From NCBI GenBank assembly GCA_004325065.1, contig PITI01000160.1, positions 1-18,497 of the forward strand: DNA of 18,497 nucleotides, in the 5' to 3' direction. The stretch comes from Hamiltosporidium magnivora. Its lineage: Eukaryota > Microsporidia > Dubosqiidae. Position numbers and translations under genes: made by a program. Shown piece by piece: positions 1 through 11,384 of the stretch (within the stretch, counting starts at the first letter, position 1; the number at the start of each line of letters is the position of its first letter). The notes under the pieces are model-generated. The model had not been told where the DNA came from. It made no database searches and worked only from the letters and a program-made list of their open reading frames with translations.

Positions 1-240
1 CATTCATCCTCGGCACTACAGCCCTGCGCGAGCCTTGGCTTCCCTCAGTAATACTCGCACCGGTATTTTTTCAGTGGATTTGCTTGCTTTTTCGGATTTC
101 GTAACAAGCTAGGTTTAAAGGGTGCGTTGTTAGCCCTACGCCCAACAACAATATGAAAGACAGTTCCCTTTTAGTCGCCTCTTACGACAAGCAGAGAATA
201 CTCCAAACCAATTCTGCTCCCGGCATGGTGGGAATAATGC
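1..240 (-). repeat. Conserved GC-richer dispersed repeat, cut by the window edge
   Basis: This stretch is visibly richer in G and C than the AT-rich DNA that starts abruptly at about 241. Landmarks on the plus strand are TCATCCTCGGCAC at 4-16, AGTAATACTCGCACCGG at 47-63, and a block around AGTCGCCTCTTACGAC at 173-188 followed by GGCATGGTGGGAATA. On the minus strand it reads GTCGTAAGAGGCGACT and ends in GTGCCGAGGATGAATG. I have the impression of similar blocks scattered through arthropod genomes as part of non-LTR retrotransposons with short GAT/TGA tails, but I cannot name the family. All three minus-strand frames contain stops, so it is not an intact coding region. A diverged second copy lies at 16767-16910. 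It is not recognisable rRNA or tRNA. The orientation given assumes that the GGATGA end is the 3' end. Confidence 0.5.
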
Positions 241-2613
241 TTATATTATAGTTCAAAATCGCACTTAATATAAATTTAAAACCTAGAAAAGCGCGTAAAT
301 TTTAAAAAGATTTTAAGTATACCGAAGCAAAGAACACTAATCATATTGCGTAAAATACAGTTTTTTCAGATACTTAAATGAAAAAGTAGTCAGCATTCTG
401 ATAAATTTATACCCGAATATAGATTAAAAGCGAAAAAAATTATATCATTCTATTTTCATACAATATATCTTGTCGAAACACGAACCTGGATTATATCCGA
501 TAAAAGAATATAAGTTTGAAACATAAACCTGAAGGAAATCTATAAAGTAGGTATTTTACCAGATAAAATAGGTCCTTTGATTCTATTTTTAAATAAAATA
601 GCAAAGGAATAATCCCTGAAGCTATTATTAAAAAACGTGAAGTAATTTTACTTTTATTTTTATAGTATTTGATATAGAATAGTAACGGGTATTTAGATAA
701 TAAATTCTTGATAATCGTGTTATTAGAAAAAAAATATTTGAGAAGTCAAAATATCTAGGAATGTAAAATAATGTGGTTGTAACTGTTTTAAAAAAGTATT
801 CCAGGTCGTAAAAACTTATTAGACAAAATGAATTCCCATTTTCTCTTCGCATGTTTTAATTTTTTTTTGAACATATAAAAGTTCTTGAATGCGCAATATT
901 ATAGTAATAATAATAAAAAAAACATTAGAAATTATAGAAAAACTGATGCATATCATAGAACAAATCAAATACCAGCTAAGAATACAATATGAGTTTAAAA
1001 ATATAATCTACACAAAAATTTGTATTTAAAGTAAAAGGTAAAGCCAAAAATAGAATAATATTGTAAATTATAAAAATTAAAATAGGGTAATAGCATAAAA
1101 CCATACTACTTCTTTACAATTGAATGTAAATTTAATTTCAAAATTAATATAACCAAATTAGAATGGTTTGCCTTTTATATATAATTTTATCATCAAAACC
1201 ACAATTTTATGAGTTAAATTGGTTTTTTTATTTAAATTTTTTTTTCTAAAGCACCTTACAGCAAAATTTCCATCTGTCACTTCTGTCGATGGACGGAGAT
1301 TTTGAATCTTGAAGATATTTATTTTATTTTTAGAACAGGTATGCGCAATAATTTATAAAACTTTTATTATTGAACATTATTTTATTGGATTCAAAATTTT
1401 AAATAAATTAATTCTAAACACTTTAACGAATATTTTATTAAATATTCGAGAAAATTAATATTTTTTAACTTTTCAAATTTATGTATTTACAAAATATTTA
1501 TTGAATACAATTATGTATCATGATATATTCTGTAATATATACAAAGATTTTTGAAGTATAATCGATTAAACAGTTTTAACAATTTTTTTTATCTAAACAG
1601 TAATATACCTATGATTTTTTTACATTTAAATGAGAAAAGAATAGAATAATGACAGATAGAATATAATTTGTATTTATCTAAAAAAAGAAAACTATATATG
1701 AATATTGATTAAAAATAATTGCTAAATAATCAGTATAAGAATTTTGAATTAATGTGTAAATCGGATCTAGTGGTACTTAAACACACAGATAAACCATACA
1801 TGTACCAAATGCCGTATTTTGTATTCGTTATTTTACATGCATTTAGCTCTTTTTATTCGCAATCTATTCCTCTTTAAATTCCAGATATATTTGAAAAACA
1901 AAGTGATGTTAAAATATAATAAGTCTGGATTATACAAAAACCAATTGTTTTATTTCGAAACAAAGAAAAGGAGTTAGAATTACTAGCAGAAAAGAATACT
2001 GGCACCATCATATCAACATTCGACAGAAAAATAGCAATTTTGTTTTCCAAATAAGATAATACAACAGATAAGCTCTCGTATATAGTTCTTGTATTGCAGT
2101 TAATGTTTCGTTTCTAAATTATGTTCTTGTTACAATAGAAACCACAATAAGATCAAAAAAATGTTTATTTGTCCAGATCTGTTATTTTTTGCATTATTTA
2201 AGTCGGATTGTTTTATTAAGAAATTGTCTTTCTGGTTATAACACTCTCTTGAGACCATTTAATATCTTGTCACCACGATTCTTCCAATTTTAATTTTAAA
2301 TAGTATCGGTAACTATAAGAGAAACTTTCTATGCGCTATAATGCTATATAGGGTGTTTAGATTCGAAAATTACAAGCTTATAGATTCATCTAGCAAGCCA
2401 GAAGTAACGCAATAAAAAAATTATGTATTCTTACTCGTTTCATCTTTAATAACAGTAGAAGACCATCTTGAAATATAAAGGCGCATTAATCCGTTTTTTA
2501 GGCTATTTTGCTTTCGAAATGGTAATTCAAAATTTTAGTTTTCCTTTGAAGTTATAGATAGAGTTCATTTTGTTTTAATATGGTTCTTACTGGTATATGC
2601 TGAACAAATTTTT

Positions 2614-2695
2614 GAGTAGATCTATTCTCTAAAGTAATATTTATATAATTTTTTGATAAAAATATTCATAATGTATCTTTTAGGAGTAGATCTAT
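2614..2695. repeat. Pair of short direct repeats (GAGTAGATCTAT)
   Basis: GAGTAGATCTAT occurs at 2614-2625 and again at 2684-2695, 70 bases apart, each followed by a CTCT-containing tail. The repeat is short and the intervening sequence is AT-rich. It could be a chance duplication or a target-site scar; no element between the copies is recognisable. Confidence 0.3.
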
Positions 2696-4680
2696 CTCTC
2701 GCTATCTTTTGCGTGGTTATTTTGATTATAAGGTGAGAGAAAAGCCATTATAGAATATTCAGGAATTGTTAAGAAATACCGGTTTCTCGTCGTATTTTGT
2801 GCTAGAGAATTCTAAAATTTTTAAGTGTAATTCTATGCGTACTTTTCTTTTTATTTTGGGTTGTAATTTGATTGAGTTCAATGGCTATTTTAGAACGTGA
2901 AATTAAGTCTAGAAGCAAAATGTATTAAAATTTTTGCTTCTGTATCTTCAGAGATATAACAATTCATCATAATGGATTGTGGTTTTTGATATGAACTTAA
3001 TACTTCAGTTATATTTGTTTGAAGCAATTAAATGTTCTTGTGCTAATGAAGCCAATATTAAAATATTATATTTTTAGGTAATTTAAATTATTAGTTTGGT
3101 ATAGGCCGATATTTTATTTACTAAAATATGTTAGCTGCGAGATGATTTTTAATTGTATTTTTTATTAGATTGCTTTTGAACCCAAAGGTCTCATCATTTG
3201 ATTTAACATATAATAAAGAAAATTACATTTCCAACTTAGTTAAACTCCCAAATAAACCAAAGTTATACTTTTTTTACTTGATTTAATTCTCTCGGTTTTC
3301 AGATATTTTAATTTTATTTCTGCAATTAGTCTCTAAATTCATTTTACTTTTAATCGATTATACATTTAAATATCTAAAATATGAAGTTTGAATGATTTTA
3401 TAAATAAAATTGAAGGTTTTTTTTGATTTATACTTTAGTCTATGATGCTTGTTTAAATATCAAGTGCTGAAAATAAAATTTTTTTCGGAACATTTCCAAT
3501 TTCAAAGAATACAAAACTTTAAAACAAGAACTTAAGATATAAAAAATATTTTTTAATAGATATTTTGCTCAAATATTAAACGTACTAATTTTTGATACAA
3601 AAAAGTCAGAGAGGCAATATACAGAACATAATGGGAGATTCTGTAGTTAAAAAGGATTAAAAGAACCAAAAGACGCAAGAACAAAGAGAAAACGTTAAAA
3701 TAAATATGTATAAGAATTAGAAGTAATTAACAGACTAACTGAAGATCTATCGTAGTTTTTATGAATTATATTCTTGATGCATTTAGTATCTTGTAACTTT
3801 GATAATGTACGTTTTGATGATTAATATTTTTTATTATCTTAATATGAAATTTATATAAAATGATTTTTATTGAATTAGCACCGTTTAAATGTCATATGAC
3901 CAATAAAAAAACATAATTTCTCTAAAGTATAAATTTACAGACCTATTCTACAAAAATTCTATAATTTACAACCGAGAAAAACCATTAATGTCTAAACACA
4001 GTGTGAGCTATATATAGTTTGCATAAAGAAGTCAATAAAAATAACTTTGAAGAGCCTCAATTTACCAAAACAATAAAGAAATAGAAAAACAATGTTCTCA
4101 AATAAAGTTATATTCCAAGAAAAAAGCTGTTTTCTGCTTTATCTAAGATAAAAATGTATTCCGAGGAGCAGAATATTCTGCCAACACCGTAATAAATAGG
4201 ATAAGACATCTGAGCATTTGGTGACTCGAATACAGAAAATTCATTGATTTGACTAGATTAGACGACACAAATAAGCGGTTGAATGCTTTACCTAGTTCAT
4301 TTGACTCGATACAAATATAATTCTCTAAATGAAACATGGTCCACATTTTAAGACATTTTTTGAAAAACTATATGCCGAAACGAAAGTTGCACTAGAATAT
4401 AAACTGATGTCATATTTAAGAAAAATGTTCAAATTATTTGTGCTAGATAAAAATAAAGATGAATTTGCACGGATTGAAATATATATTACTACCAATGAGC
4501 GAATTTAAATACTCCAAATTGAAAAACCAAAAAGTATAACCTATTAGTCAATAAGATTGATCTTCATTATAAGTCTATATGTATATTAGCTATTATGTAA
4601 AGTCTGGGATAATTTTTGACAAAAAATCTTACAATTTATGCCTGTAATACTCACTGCGAGAGACGAAAAATCCACAATGA

Positions 4681-4703
4681 TCAACTAAAATCACTTTAGT
4701 TGA
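4681..4703. other. Perfect 9-bp hairpin with 5-base loop
   Basis: TCAACTAAA at 4681-4689 is perfectly complementary to TTTAGTTGA at 4695-4703, with loop ATCAC between them. No ORF ends beside it, so a terminator role is unsupported. It may be a chance palindrome or the remains of a transposon end. Confidence 0.35.
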
Positions 4704-5639
4704 AAAGGCCAAAAGGAATTAGAAAAAGGCTGAAATTGTGTTGGTAAAAGCATCGACTCTATCAGAAACTAAAACGTTATTGAAAACAAGCCGGTATCAA
4801 GGAAGAGTGTTTAGAAATTCAAAAACAAAAAAATATACCCTAGTTTTCAAATAAATGAACTACACTTAGGAACCGACAATAAATATAAAAGAAGAGTCTG
4901 ACTTAGCATAGTGGGGTTTTGTAGTTAAAGAGATAGAAGAAAATGTTTAAAGGCTTAAAAACATTTTAATTCGGATTTTTTTCAAATTAAGTGAATTTTT
5001 CTTAGATCAAGTTATGAGCCAAACTCTTTTTTATCGCACCAATTTTTATACATAACCTTTTTATTCATCGTTTTTTATTTTGCGTATATTTTTTATTATG
5101 AGAAACAAAATAACCTGAAAAATGAAAGGAACAAACATTATAATTTAAGAAGGAAACATTGAAAATACCACCTTCTGCAATAAAAACAATCCGAGTTGAG
5201 ATTTCGCCCTAAAGAATTTATTTTATTGCCATGACGATATACTACAATATGATGATACTTCTATCGCAATTGACAATAAATTTTCGTTTTCTGTCACTTT
5301 TCAGTACTATTTAAGCCGCTAATATAATTAGTTTTCAATTTTTATTCATAAAAGCTAATAATATGCTTCGTTAATTCGTTTGTTTGTTTTTGGAATCTTC
5401 TTTAGTAGACTTCCATCATTAGATTGAATTTTACAGCAATTAACTTTATATTTGCATCAACTTTATAGAATATACAAAGAATTGTCATTATTTAAATTAG
5501 AATGTTGTATTAATATCGATTTTTAGCATACAATATCTTTATATTTACTTGATCTTCATCAATTCGAACTTTATTGTTTCTTCTTCGTTTTCAAATTATT
5601 CCACCAATTAGGATCCTGAAGAAAATTCATTATGTGAAG

Positions 5640-6150
5640 CATCATTCTGGTAAAAAACAGAGTTTCTGCTCATACAGCGCCTTAATCTTCCATCGAGATT
5701 TTTTCCATTATGCTCTTTAGGTTTTATTGCAGCTAAGCGATTTTAAAATATACATAGATCCTTCTCATTTACCGAAATAATCATAATTATGCCTGTTTTC
5801 ATAAAATTGTATGTTTGTATCATATAATTTGTTTTTTATTTTGTGGTGCCTTATTTTTCCGGTAATATGAGAAACGCCATAATAGGTATGTAATTTTGAC
5901 AAACTCTTTTTAATTCTCTTTTCGTAAAATATTGGGGGCATCTTCGAAAAAAATGAGCTTATAAAGCACTTTTGCAACATCAGCTGCTAAGTTTGCTTGC
6001 AATGAAAAATCAAATAAAAAATTTGTGGTACGTTCAGAAAGCATAAGATTTATCCAAAACTGTGGTTATCCGTTGTGCAATTTCGCATATCAAAAAGACA
6101 TATTTCAATTTGTATGAATCCGATGCGCATTATTGTTTAGATTTGTCGAT
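5640..6150 (-). pseudogene. Degraded retroviral-type integrase (KRBA2-like), copy A
   Basis: The minus strand shows DDE integrase core landmarks in order, spread over more than one frame. Near 6125-6080 it reads FIQIEICLFDMRNCTT, matching the first-aspartate region of KRBA2-type integrases (consensus like QIDLIDMR). From 6041 downward TTNFLFDFSLQANLAADVAK leads into LYKLIFFEDAPNIL and then KEN-stop-KEFV, where the family has a SDNGKEF-like second aspartate. In another frame GKIRHHKIKN (inside 5765-5980) sits where the family has GRPRHPQSQG and the third acidic residue. Stops, frame changes and lost catalytic residues show it is dead. The match is from memory of the family pattern, not a search. 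The integrase acts in DNA insertion of a mobile element; whether the parent was an LTR element or a self-synthesising DNA transposon cannot be told. Copy B at 14212-15083 lies on the same strand. Confidence 0.6.
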
Positions 6151-6740
6151 TAATACTTGGAAATCGATATGATATTGAATCGTGATACGTAGTTACAAAT
6201 TTTTCTGTTCGTTCTGGCTCAAAGTCTCAACGTTTTTGGTTGATTTCTTGAGATATTTTCTCTATTTATATGCAACCAGGAAAACTATAGAAGCCTAATC
6301 TAAGCCGCATATCTTAATGTTTTTTATTACTTTTTTAACGATGGATTCAACATTTGCGTATATTACTCACTATTTTAGATTTTATATCGACTGCTCGTTT
6401 TAAAAAATTCTTTACTGTTTGTCATTTATGCCGGAAAGTAAAATTCCTTAAATTTGAAAAGCATTTTAGCCTTTAATTCCATATTTTTTCCCAATAAATG
6501 CATTTTGCATAGAACTTTTATTAATGAAAATATAGTATATTTTCTACTCTTAAATGAATATAAATTTAAAAAAATTGCTTCTTATTATAAAAAAGTTTTG
6601 GTTTGAAAATATATTTAATTATAAAAATCATTATTCTATATTTAATATTGCTATGGAATAGATTTTACATAAATTAATTCAAAAAAAATGTTCTGGATTT
6701 CTTTAATTGATAATTTATTCAAATATAGTATATACTGGCA
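6151..6740. other. AT-rich intergenic spacer
   Basis: The part up to about 6350 may still be the decayed upstream (zinc-binding) end of integrase copy A, but I cannot fix motifs in it. Between 6350 and 6740 I see only AT-rich sequence with stops in every frame. The spacer divides the minus-strand integrase relic from the plus-strand gene at 6768, so the two are divergently arranged. Confidence 0.45.
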
Positions 6741-6767
6741 TATAAAATAAATTAAATTGAAAACCCC
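6741..6767 (+). promoter_or_regulatory. TATA-like box and CCCC start motif of the 6768 gene
   Basis: TATAAAATAA lies at 6741-6750, 27 bases before the ATG, and CCCC occupies 6764-6767, directly touching the ATG at 6768. A CCC- or GGG-like motif within about 15 bases upstream of the start codon is a known microsporidian gene signal. Microsporidian 5' UTRs are usually very short, so transcription probably starts at or just before the C run. The motif decides the start of the downstream gene and supports a microsporidian origin. Confidence 0.65.
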
Positions 6768-8474
6768 ATGATAGTTTTGTGTTTTATCAGAAGTATTTTT
6801 TTTACTGAGATATATAAATCTTCAGTTTGCTGCCGTGTCTCATAAGATCCAGGTTCAAGATAAATGTCAGAATATAAATGAATCTGATGATCGAGAATAC
6901 AGAAAGGATGATATTGAAAAAAGCCAAGAAAAAAATTCGGAAAAAAGAAATTTAGACCAGGGATACAAAAATAGGGAGACATACGTCGAAGAAAACAAAC
7001 CCAATCAGGTTTTGAGATTAAAAGACATTATTAATATCCCGACTGATGAGGGTAATATTGGAAAAAACGATTTAACAATGAATACTTATAATAATTGCGA
7101 GGCTATTCCTGCTCGAAATACCTATTTATTTCAAAATAATTATGAAAATTCGGCGGCATACTATAATCAACAAATTTATCAAAGCCAAAAAGCCCGATCA
7201 TTTAATATGTACGAAACATCCCCAAATAGATTTTCTCATTCAACTTCGACTGTATATCCTTGGTTTACTAATTATGCGCCCTCTCAATCTTCTTCAGATA
7301 TTAGTTACGCCTACGGACTCAAGGCTTTTGTTCCTTGCATTCAAACAGATAGACTATTATTGGAGATCGAATTAGTTAATTATGTTTTCACCTCATTCAA
7401 TTCTTTGAATTATTTCACAAATTTAGAGATCTTTTACCTCTTATCATATATGATTATACGTTTAAAAACATCGAGCATGTATTTGCAGTAAATTCCCATA
7501 TAATGATACTTGATAATATAAAGATTAATGAAATTCAAATAAAGGGATTTGCTAAAACAACGGATGAAGAAAGACTAAGAATTTGGTCACTTTTTAGTAA
7601 AAAAATATTTAGAAATTAAGATATTAGATTATGATTCTCCATTGGTATCATTTTTCCCTGGAATTATAATGTTGAAAGATTTTATTTACAAATTGCTTTT
7701 AGAAAAGGTGTTACAAGATAGAAATATATTCAATATTTTTGTTGGAATGAAAATGATAGAAAGCTTACTTTTTTCAAGTAAAGAAATGATTGCTGGTTTA
7801 TCTAAAGAAAACAGCTTAGACATATTTAGTTATGGGCACAGTGCTACAAATATAATTATCGCTCACAAGAAAATCTTTTTTAAAATATTGAGACAAATAT
7901 TATGTAAAAACTTTAATTTGTCAAGAAATATTTTTATTACCCTAAGAATTACCGAAATAGGATGCGATTATCTTAGTAACGAAAATTAAATTTAAACAAA
8001 GCGTATAAATGCCATTTCTTGCGTGCTTTAATAGATTCAATATTTTTTTTAGATGATATGTTGATGAATACTGTTTCTAACATCTATGAAAAACGTATTA
8101 TAGATGTAGATTTACAAACCGGATTTGTAGCTCATACATTCTTTGATTTTTCAATACTAGAAAATTTTGAAATGGATCCAGACCTTTCTCTAAAGTTTAT
8201 TAAATATTATTTAATTTTGTTGCAAAACGAGGAATTTATAAGTTCCGCGAATATCAATAAAATAGATTTTAAGAATGTAATTGAAAATTTAGCCATCGAA
8301 GTAGATAAATTTGAGAAAGAATTGACAAACTCGTGTTCTAGCCAACCAAAAGAGCATATAAATTTGCTTTTCAAATGCTTGAGCATTTTTAATTTCATTA
8401 TTAAATGTGGATACAATATAAATATACATAATAGTCTATATTTAGAGCGAATATCAGAAATATCAATTTTATGA
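6768..8474 (+). pseudogene. Interrupted gene for a putative secreted protein of unknown function
   Basis: The ATG at 6768 directly follows CCCC. The coding signal changes frame four times: at the T8 run 6796-6803, somewhere in 7380-7470, at the A7 run 7599-7605, and near 7980-7989. The frames alternate 0,1,0,1,0, and the open pieces (about 6796-7491, 7380-7619, 7590-7989, 7980-8474) contain no other stops. Read through, it is about 568 codons. Residues 1-24 (start MIVLCFIRSIFF, then a hydrophobic stretch ending near QFAAVS) look like a signal peptide. Residues 25-100 are charged and rich in K, E, D and N. Residues about 121-183 are rich in N, Q, S and Y. The rest alternates hydrophobic and charged residues, as in a helical domain (for example DFIYKLLLEKVL and KFIKYYLILLQN). 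I recognise no family. It could be a secreted parasite protein acting on the host, but only the N-terminus suggests that. It is either a recent pseudogene or an intact gene broken by homopolymer errors. Confidence 0.7.
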
Positions 8475-8984
8475 TTTATCCACATTAAAAGTTCTTTCTG
8501 GATTTTCTTCCATTCTTTTTTTCTAATTTATATATTCTTTGATCACTTGAAATTGTTCAATCTATATATATTTTTTTTCATAAATTGATTAGGATGTGTT
8601 ACAAAATCAGCATAAAGCTAAGAAAATATAACAAATACGCTTGAGTGATTCACTAAGATGGCTGATATAGACCATAACAAAAGCTTTTGTATTTTCTCTA
8701 CTTCTAAATAAAATAAAGTTTATTTTATGTTTAAATAGAGTGAACTTTTTGTGTATGGAATCAATTCTTGTCGTATTTTAAAGCTATCCTCCATTTTATC
8801 TGGCCCCATCTATTTTATATAATGGCCAGAGCGAAAATAACTAGAAAATTATGAAACTCAGCCAAGCAATTGTAAACATATAAAGAATATAAATAACACG
8901 AATACGTGTGCATTTTTCCGTGTACCTTTGTTTTTTTAGAAGTACTTATATAAGTTTTTCGCCGTGTTCAAATATATTACATAA
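8475..8984. other. AT-rich spacer after the interrupted gene
   Basis: No ORF of note and no clear terminator. A canonical AATAAA does not follow the stop at 8472-8474 closely; the nearest AAATAAAATAAA-like run is near 8706. The rest is AT-rich with stops in all frames. Confidence 0.45.
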
Positions 8985-9332
8985 TCTGTTTTGTTACGAT
9001 TTCCTGAAAGTCTGGATCTGCAAAACAGTTTGAATATAAAGAAAAATAAAAAAATTTGTATTAAAGTCATAAGTATTTTTATATTACACTTTTCTTGCTT
9101 AATTATGCATAACCTTAATAAACAATCAATGCAGCAATATAATTTTATAGGATTTTATAATATATTTTATTTTATTTCAAACTTAGAATCATATCTTAAT
9201 CAACATGCAAAGAACAAAAATGCACATTTGAAAGAGCATAATCTTTTGTATTTTGCAAATGACAAAATTTCTACATTAAACCTGAATAAAAAAAATGTCG
9301 AGAAACATTTTATACATTATATAAAAAGTTAA
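8985..9332 (+). CDS. Small hypothetical ORF with a hydrophobic segment, possibly a gene fragment
   Basis: The frame is open from just after a TAA at 8982-8984 to the TAA at 9330-9332. The first ATG in frame is at 9105 and would give 75 residues rich in N, K, H and F. Upstream of that ATG the same frame encodes a basic then hydrophobic stretch (KKNKKICIKVISIFILHFSC) that resembles a signal peptide or membrane anchor. No start codon precedes it, so the true N-terminus may have been lost. There is no CCC or GGG motif before 9105. I recognise no domain. It follows the interrupted gene in the same direction and could be the remains of another lineage-specific secreted protein, or a chance ORF in AT-rich DNA. 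Confidence 0.3.
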   Translation, partial: SVLLRFPESLDLQNSLNIKKNKKICIKVISIFILHFSCLIMHNLNKQSMQQYNFIGFYNIFYFISNLESYLNQHAKNKNAHLKEHNLLYFANDKISTLNLNKKNVEKHFIHYIKS

Positions 9333-10122
9333 TAAAATCATTTTTGCAGGATAAATTGAAATAGCTGCATTAGAATCGTAAAGAAAATGATCTAATATAC
9401 AAAAAACATTGTAGGATAAGACAATATATCTCAAATATTTATAATTTCCATGTTTAGTGTAAAATTCGTCTTTCTAAAATAGTTAAATGTATATTTTATG
9501 ATATATATTATCATAATATTCGGAACTTATTAATAAAATGATTTTAACAGCAATTCTAAAAATTGGCATAATCCTTTTACACTCTTTTTCTGATGATGAA
9601 ACATTAATTTAAATAATAATCCTACATAATAATATATTAATAGTCAAAAAATGAAGCAGGTGAAACAAAAAACATATTCAAAAGAAAGTTAAAAAGAATA
9701 TAATTTATAAATTTTGTTCGAGCCTTTTCTACTTAAATTCATATTTCTATAATTTTTATTTTTTGATATTTTTTCTTTAAGTTTCTAATTAGTTGCTCGC
9801 CAAATTTCTTAAAATACTCTTTGCTGCTAAAAAAAGCATAATAGATTTTTTTTCAAATTACCCTATCCTAGTAAGCACGATGAAATTTCTACTGTGTTTT
9901 ACCAATGTCTATGGGAATACAAATTAAAGAAGAAAACAAGGGAGACAAGATGTTTAAATAGAATAATAAATGCGGTGCCATTCCACACCAACAAAAAAAT
10001 ATTTCACAAAAAGCCCCTGGAAAACTATTCTATATTGATTTAACAACAACAAATCCATCATTTTAATTCAATTTTTTTTAAGAAAATTAATATTCGTTTA
10101 ATATTTTTCTTATCTTCTACAA
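9333..10122. other. AT-rich spacer before the retrotransposon relic
   Basis: No supportable gene. The last part (about 9905-10060) has slightly more balanced composition and a short open stretch starting MGIQIKEENKGDK, which may belong to the 5' untranslated part of the retrotransposon that follows. No target-site duplication could be fixed. Confidence 0.4.
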
Positions 10123-11384
10123 ATGGCTAGGAAAAAAAAGTTCACAGCAAAAAAGTGAAATAATAAAGGCAGTGAAAACCCGAGAGCCAGTTTTAAAGAG
10201 ATAAAATTGTGGGATCTTGATGTCGTAAACAATATTCGATTAGCTTCCGTCACAAAATACTATCCATACAAGTAGCCACTTACCCTCAAAAAAACTTGTT
10301 GAGCTGCCCTAATCTATTCGCTAAGGCCATACCCTCTTACTCATGTCCCGATTCGAATGATTTTAGACTAGCAATACCATGAAAAGCCTCAATACAGCTA
10401 TATTGCAGAATAAAACCAACCGATCGTATTACATTAAATACCTGAATCAGTCACAGCCGTAGAGAAAGACTGGCCTATATCTCCTATTCTAGCGAGGCAA
10501 AATATATTCAAGAGAATGCCCAGAAATGGCTAGTCTGCGATCCTCGGCTATTATAATTGGAAATCTGGCCGTAATGTGCATATCAATGTGTTAAGAAATT
10601 AACACAAAATGAAGCAGTAAAGTTTTAAGCCAAAAAAATGTAATTCGCCGTATAATCGACACGTGGCTCGCCGAGTCATCTTTCTTAGCTGACAATACAC
10701 TCTATATTAATATGAGAGAAGTTTTTGTGCAAAATCAAGGAATTCCGCGAGAAGGAAATCGGAGATTTGGTGGTTTGAACTAGAAAACATCCAATGAATT
10801 CGTTGATAGAAAAGTTCTGGATCTCATTAATCGAGTAGTCAGAGAATATACCAAAGCTCATGTACCTCAGTCAATTACTGAAGCCGCGTATATCATGCAA
10901 GCTGCACAAGTATACTATGACGAAGCAACTTAAAAAGAGAAGCCTAAATCCGCTTGGAAAGAAAACATAGAAAATAAAATTTCTAAGGTATTACTTTCAA
11001 AAATTTTCTCGAGAAGGCTCGTATACAAAAAAAGCTCTCTATTAAAAACCAAAAAGCTCTAAGAGAATCATGCGAGAGTTTAAATTAAACCAAAGCAGCT
11101 TAACTGATTTTTCTATGGCTTGAAAAAAGAAGAATGAGTCTTTGAATGTCTACAAAAAGAAGATGTAAAGAATAGGAATCAATTCTGAGAAGAGAATCAT
11201 ATGTTTGAGTCTTTCTGAAGTCGATTCTTTTGTGAGATTTTCGAGCGAGTTTGTTCCTTCTTGTGGTAAATCGTTCAATCTCAGAATTTTGACCAAGATG
11301 TAAAAAAAAATGCAGTAGCTATTTGTGATGACAATTTCACTTCTTTCTTCTCATACACTCATCCATCTTGTTTCATTCACACGA

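Larger units (their letters stand above)
241..5600. other. Long AT-rich stretch without a supportable gene
   Basis: I see only AT-rich sequence dense in stops in all frames. The two longest ATG-initiated stretches, both minus strand (628-852, 74 codons; 4143-4346, 67 codons), lack a CCC or GGG start motif and any recognisable domain. Minor structures inside are a 12-base direct repeat at 2614-2625 and 2684-2695 and a perfect hairpin at 4681-4703. The plus strand from about 3600 to 4960 is more purine-rich than the rest and has short open stretches (for example around 4155-4260), which may be remains of an old element, but I could not match them to a family. Confidence 0.5.

Noticed and set aside
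1..240. rRNA or tRNA gene at the left edge
   Set aside because: The higher GC suggested structured RNA, but no universal rRNA segments or tRNA T-loop pattern could be found.
628..852. Minus-strand 74-codon ORF
   Set aside because: Phe-, Ile-, Tyr- and Leu-rich as expected from chance translation of AT-rich DNA; no CCC or GGG motif before the ATG and no domain.
4143..4346. Minus-strand 67-codon ORF
   Set aside because: Has an ATG but no start motif or recognisable domain; the plus strand is almost equally open here, so the coding direction is unclear.
5765..5980. Minus-strand 71-codon ORF as a separate gene
   Set aside because: It is one frame of integrase relic A, carrying the GKIRHHKIKN segment, not an independent gene.
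7142..7375. Plus-strand 77-codon ORF within the interrupted gene
   Set aside because: Shadow frame; the overlapping frame carries the natural Asn/Gln/Ser/Tyr-rich sequence and continues in both directions.
6768..8474. Programmed ribosomal frameshifting as the explanation for the four frame changes
   Set aside because: Four events in one gene, mostly near plain A or T runs and without a shared shift site, fit indels better than a programmed mechanism.
8207..8485. Minus-strand 92-codon ORF
   Set aside because: Antisense shadow of the last open piece of the interrupted gene.
10340..10370. tRNA-like T-arm (ATTCGAAT)
   Set aside because: No acceptor stem, D-arm or anticodon arm can be built around it; it lies inside the retrotransposon relic.
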